From the NCBI RefSeq assembly GCF_004799325.1, contig NZ_SSMD01000006.1, positions 62,001-126,000 of the forward strand: 64,000 bases of DNA, given 5' to 3'. A program made the translations under genes and the position numbers. The notes beneath the pieces were generated by a model. The model was not told the DNA's origin and did no database searches. It worked only from the letters and a program-made list of their open reading frames with translations. Below, piece by piece: positions 62,273-64,000 of this stretch. This stretch comes from Thalassobius vesicularis (lineage in GTDB: Bacteria; Pseudomonadota; Alphaproteobacteria; Rhodobacterales; Rhodobacteraceae). Within the stretch, counting starts at the first letter, position 1. The number at the start of each line of letters is the position of its first letter.

Positions 62273-62952
62273 TCGGCAAGCTGACCGGGCGGGTGGATTA
62301 CCGCGGCGAGGATCACGTGCTGATTGACGTGCGCGGGGTGGGCTATATCGTCTATTGCTCGGACCGGGTGCTGGCCTCGCTGCCGCGCAACGGGGAATCG
62401 GTGTCGCTATACACCGACCTGTTGGTGCGCGAGGACCTGATGCAGCTGTTCGGCTTCCCGACCCTGCTGGAGAAGGAATGGCACCGCCTGCTGATGAGCG
62501 TGCAGGGGATCGGCGCGAAGGCGTCCTTGGCGATTCTGGGCACGCTGGGCCCCGAAGGCGTGGGGCGGGCGATCACGCTGGGCGATGTGAATGCGATCAA
62601 GGCGGCCAAGGGCATCGGCCCCAAGACCGCGCAGCGCGTGGTGATCGAGTTGAAGGACAAGGCCCCCGGCGTGATGGCGCTTGGCGGGACGCTGGCACAG
62701 GCAAGCGGGACGGTCGTGGCCGAGGTCGAGGACGTAATCGACGACACCCCCGCACCGAAAGCCAAGCCCGCGCCGAAACCGGTTCAGACCAGCGCGGCCG
62801 CGCAATCGGATGCGCTGTCGGCGCTGTCCAATCTGGGCTATGCCCCGTCCGAGGCGGCCTCTGCCATAGCGCAGGCCGCACAAGACGCGCCCGAGGCAGA
62901 CACGGCGGCGCTGATCCGGGCGGCGCTGAAGCTGCTGGCTCCGAAAGGCTAA
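62269..62952 (+). CDS. ruvA: Holliday junction branch-migration protein RuvA
   Basis: A 227-residue DNA-binding subunit: OB domain ([13 protein letters not shown]), tandem HhH region ([40 protein letters not shown]), an acidic/proline linker ([14 protein letters not shown]) and domain III ([19 protein letters not shown]), which contacts RuvB. Four-base overlap with ruvC. Confidence 0.97.
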   Translation: MIGKLTGRVDYRGEDHVLIDVRGVGYIVYCSDRVLASLPRNGESVSLYTDLLVREDLMQLFGFPTLLEKEWHRLLMSVQGIGAKASLAILGTLGPEGVGRAITLGDVNAIKAAKGIGPKTAQRVVIELKDKAPGVMALGGTLAQASGTVVAEVEDVIDDTPAPKAKPAPKPVQTSAAAQSDALSALSNLGYAPSEAASAIAQAAQDAPEADTAALIRAALKLLAPKG

Positions 62953-62955
62953 GGC

Positions 62956-63981
62956 ATGGCACATCCCGATCCCACTTTGCGCCCCGATCCGCTGCCCGAG
63001 GATAACGACCGCGCCCTGCGTCCACAGGCGCTGGACGAATTCATCGGTCAGGCCGAGGCGCGCGCGAACCTGAAGGTGTTCATCCAATCCGCCCGCCAGC
63101 GTGGCGAGGCTATGGATCACACGTTGTTCCACGGCCCTCCGGGCCTGGGGAAAACCACGCTGGCACAGATCATGGCGCGGGAATTGGGGGTGAACTTCCG
63201 CATGACCTCTGGCCCCGTGCTGGCCAAGGCGGGCGATCTGGCGGCGATCCTGACCAACCTCGAAGCGCGCGACGTGCTGTTCATCGACGAAATCCACCGG
63301 CTTAACCCGGCGGTCGAAGAAGTTCTGTATCCGGCGCTGGAAGATTACGAGCTGGACCTGGTGATCGGAGAAGGCCCCGCCGCGCGGACGGTTCGGATCG
63401 AGTTGCAGCCGTTCACTCTGGTCGGTGCGACGACCCGTCTGGGCCTGCTGACGACGCCCCTGCGCGACCGGTTCGGCATCCCGACGCGGCTGCAATTCTA
63501 CAACGTGGACGAACTGAACGAGATCGTCACCCGCAACGCCCGCCTGCTGGGCGCACCTGCTGACCCCGAAGGTGCGCGCGAGATTGCCAAACGATCCCGC
63601 GGGACGCCGCGGATTGCGGGGCGCTTGCTGCGGCGCGTGGTGGATTTCGCGGTGGTCGAGGGCAACGGGCGCGTTACGCAAGCGATTGCCGATCACGCAC
63701 TGACCCGGCTGGGGGTGGATCACCTGGGGCTGGACGGGGCCGACCGGCGCTATCTGCGCTTGATCGCAGAAAACTACGGCGGTGGGCCGGTGGGGATTGA
63801 AACCATCAGCGCCGCCCTGTCCGAAAGCCGCGACGCGCTGGAGGAAGTGATCGAGCCGTTCCTGCTGCAACAGGGCCTGATCCAGCGCACCCCGCGCGGT
63901 CGGATGCTGGCGCAAAAGGGGTGGACCCATCTGGGGCTGGATGCGCCCAAGGCGCCGGGTCAGACGGATCTGTTTGGCTGA
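62956..63981 (+). CDS. ruvB: Holliday junction helicase RuvB
   Basis: A 341-residue AAA+ motor. Walker A is GPPGLGKTT, Walker B is [10 protein letters not shown], sensor 1 is in GATTRLG, and the Arg finger region follows [11 protein letters not shown]. It drives branch migration of Holliday junctions as a hexamer on RuvA. ATG 62956 lies three bases after the ruvA stop. The last 19 bases of the window are unassigned. Confidence 0.97.
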   Translation: MAHPDPTLRPDPLPEDNDRALRPQALDEFIGQAEARANLKVFIQSARQRGEAMDHTLFHGPPGLGKTTLAQIMARELGVNFRMTSGPVLAKAGDLAAILTNLEARDVLFIDEIHRLNPAVEEVLYPALEDYELDLVIGEGPAARTVRIELQPFTLVGATTRLGLLTTPLRDRFGIPTRLQFYNVDELNEIVTRNARLLGAPADPEGAREIAKRSRGTPRIAGRLLRRVVDFAVVEGNGRVTQAIADHALTRLGVDHLGLDGADRRYLRLIAENYGGGPVGIETISAALSESRDALEEVIEPFLLQQGLIQRTPRGRMLAQKGWTHLGLDAPKAPGQTDLFG

Positions 63982-64000
63982 GCGCTGGCAGTCGCTGCCG

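Overview
The window is a GC-rich, gene-dense bacterial chromosome segment. Its gene set (a phosphatidylcholine synthase, a CbiZ cobinamide amidohydrolase beside a BtuFCD-type uptake system, an HmrR/CueR-type copper switch, a DUF484-xerC pair, a talC/priA divergent pair and an SOS-type ruvCAB operon with a GTTC-N7-GTTC-like box) points to an alphaproteobacterium, most likely a Rhodobacterales (Roseobacter/Paracoccus-like) strain. No rRNA, tRNA, phage, insertion sequence or CRISPR array was seen.

Layout. 1-4657: cobalamin/corrinoid uptake and salvage (TonB receptor cut by the window edge, then btuF-C-D-like genes and cbiZ, mostly with overlapping ends). 4654-7186: a LuxR-type regulator divergent from a class A flavin monooxygenase and a tiny DUF2783-like partner. 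7298-7666: a truncated PAS-type sensor. 7667-10862: a copper module (CopZ-like chaperone, CopA ATPase, CueR-like MerR regulator) with two divergent promoters that both show the 19-bp spacer typical of MerR control. 10975-25957: a large catabolic region. A TetR regulator with a palindromic operator sits between a minus-strand beta-oxidation operon (thiolase, FadB-like, AMACR-like racemase, PaaG-like isomerase/hydratase, nitronate monooxygenase-like flavoprotein) and a plus-strand operon (LivHMGF-type ABC transporter, COG1022-type acyl-CoA synthetase, binding protein), followed by an acyl-CoA dehydrogenase. Together these look like uptake, CoA activation and beta-oxidation of a probably branched carboxylate. 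26134-27018: purU.

27256-39823 is the most unusual part: nine genes for envelope proteins plus a response regulator. They are a small membrane protein; two secreted caspase-fold proteases with intact His/Cys dyads; two exported 215-residue paralogues with a PPC-like C-terminus and identically placed cysteines; an exported PDZ trypsin-like protease; a response regulator and sensor kinase; a patatin-like lipoprotein; and a chymotrypsin-fold zymogen with an Arg-Val-Val-Gly-Gly activation site. Each divergent or stand-alone transcription unit is preceded by a TGACR-N5-TGTCA-like 15-bp palindrome about 40-46 bp upstream of a plausible -10 element (one copy is weak). I infer a co-regulated periplasmic protease cascade or envelope-stress/defence system that I do not recognise as a described one.

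39988-64000 returns to ordinary genes: a DadA-like oxidase, truA, a YcjX/GNAT/YcjF-like operon, a truncated haemoglobin, ileS, ogt, pcs, xerC, a DUF484 gene, transaldolase, priA, a flavin monooxygenase, a YeeE/TsuA-type sulfur transporter, MFS and MATE transporters, prmA, two small proteins and ruvCAB. Three copies of a compound palindromic element (about 125-130 bp) sit exactly in three convergent intergenic gaps (25991, 41279, 45166), suggesting bidirectional terminators.
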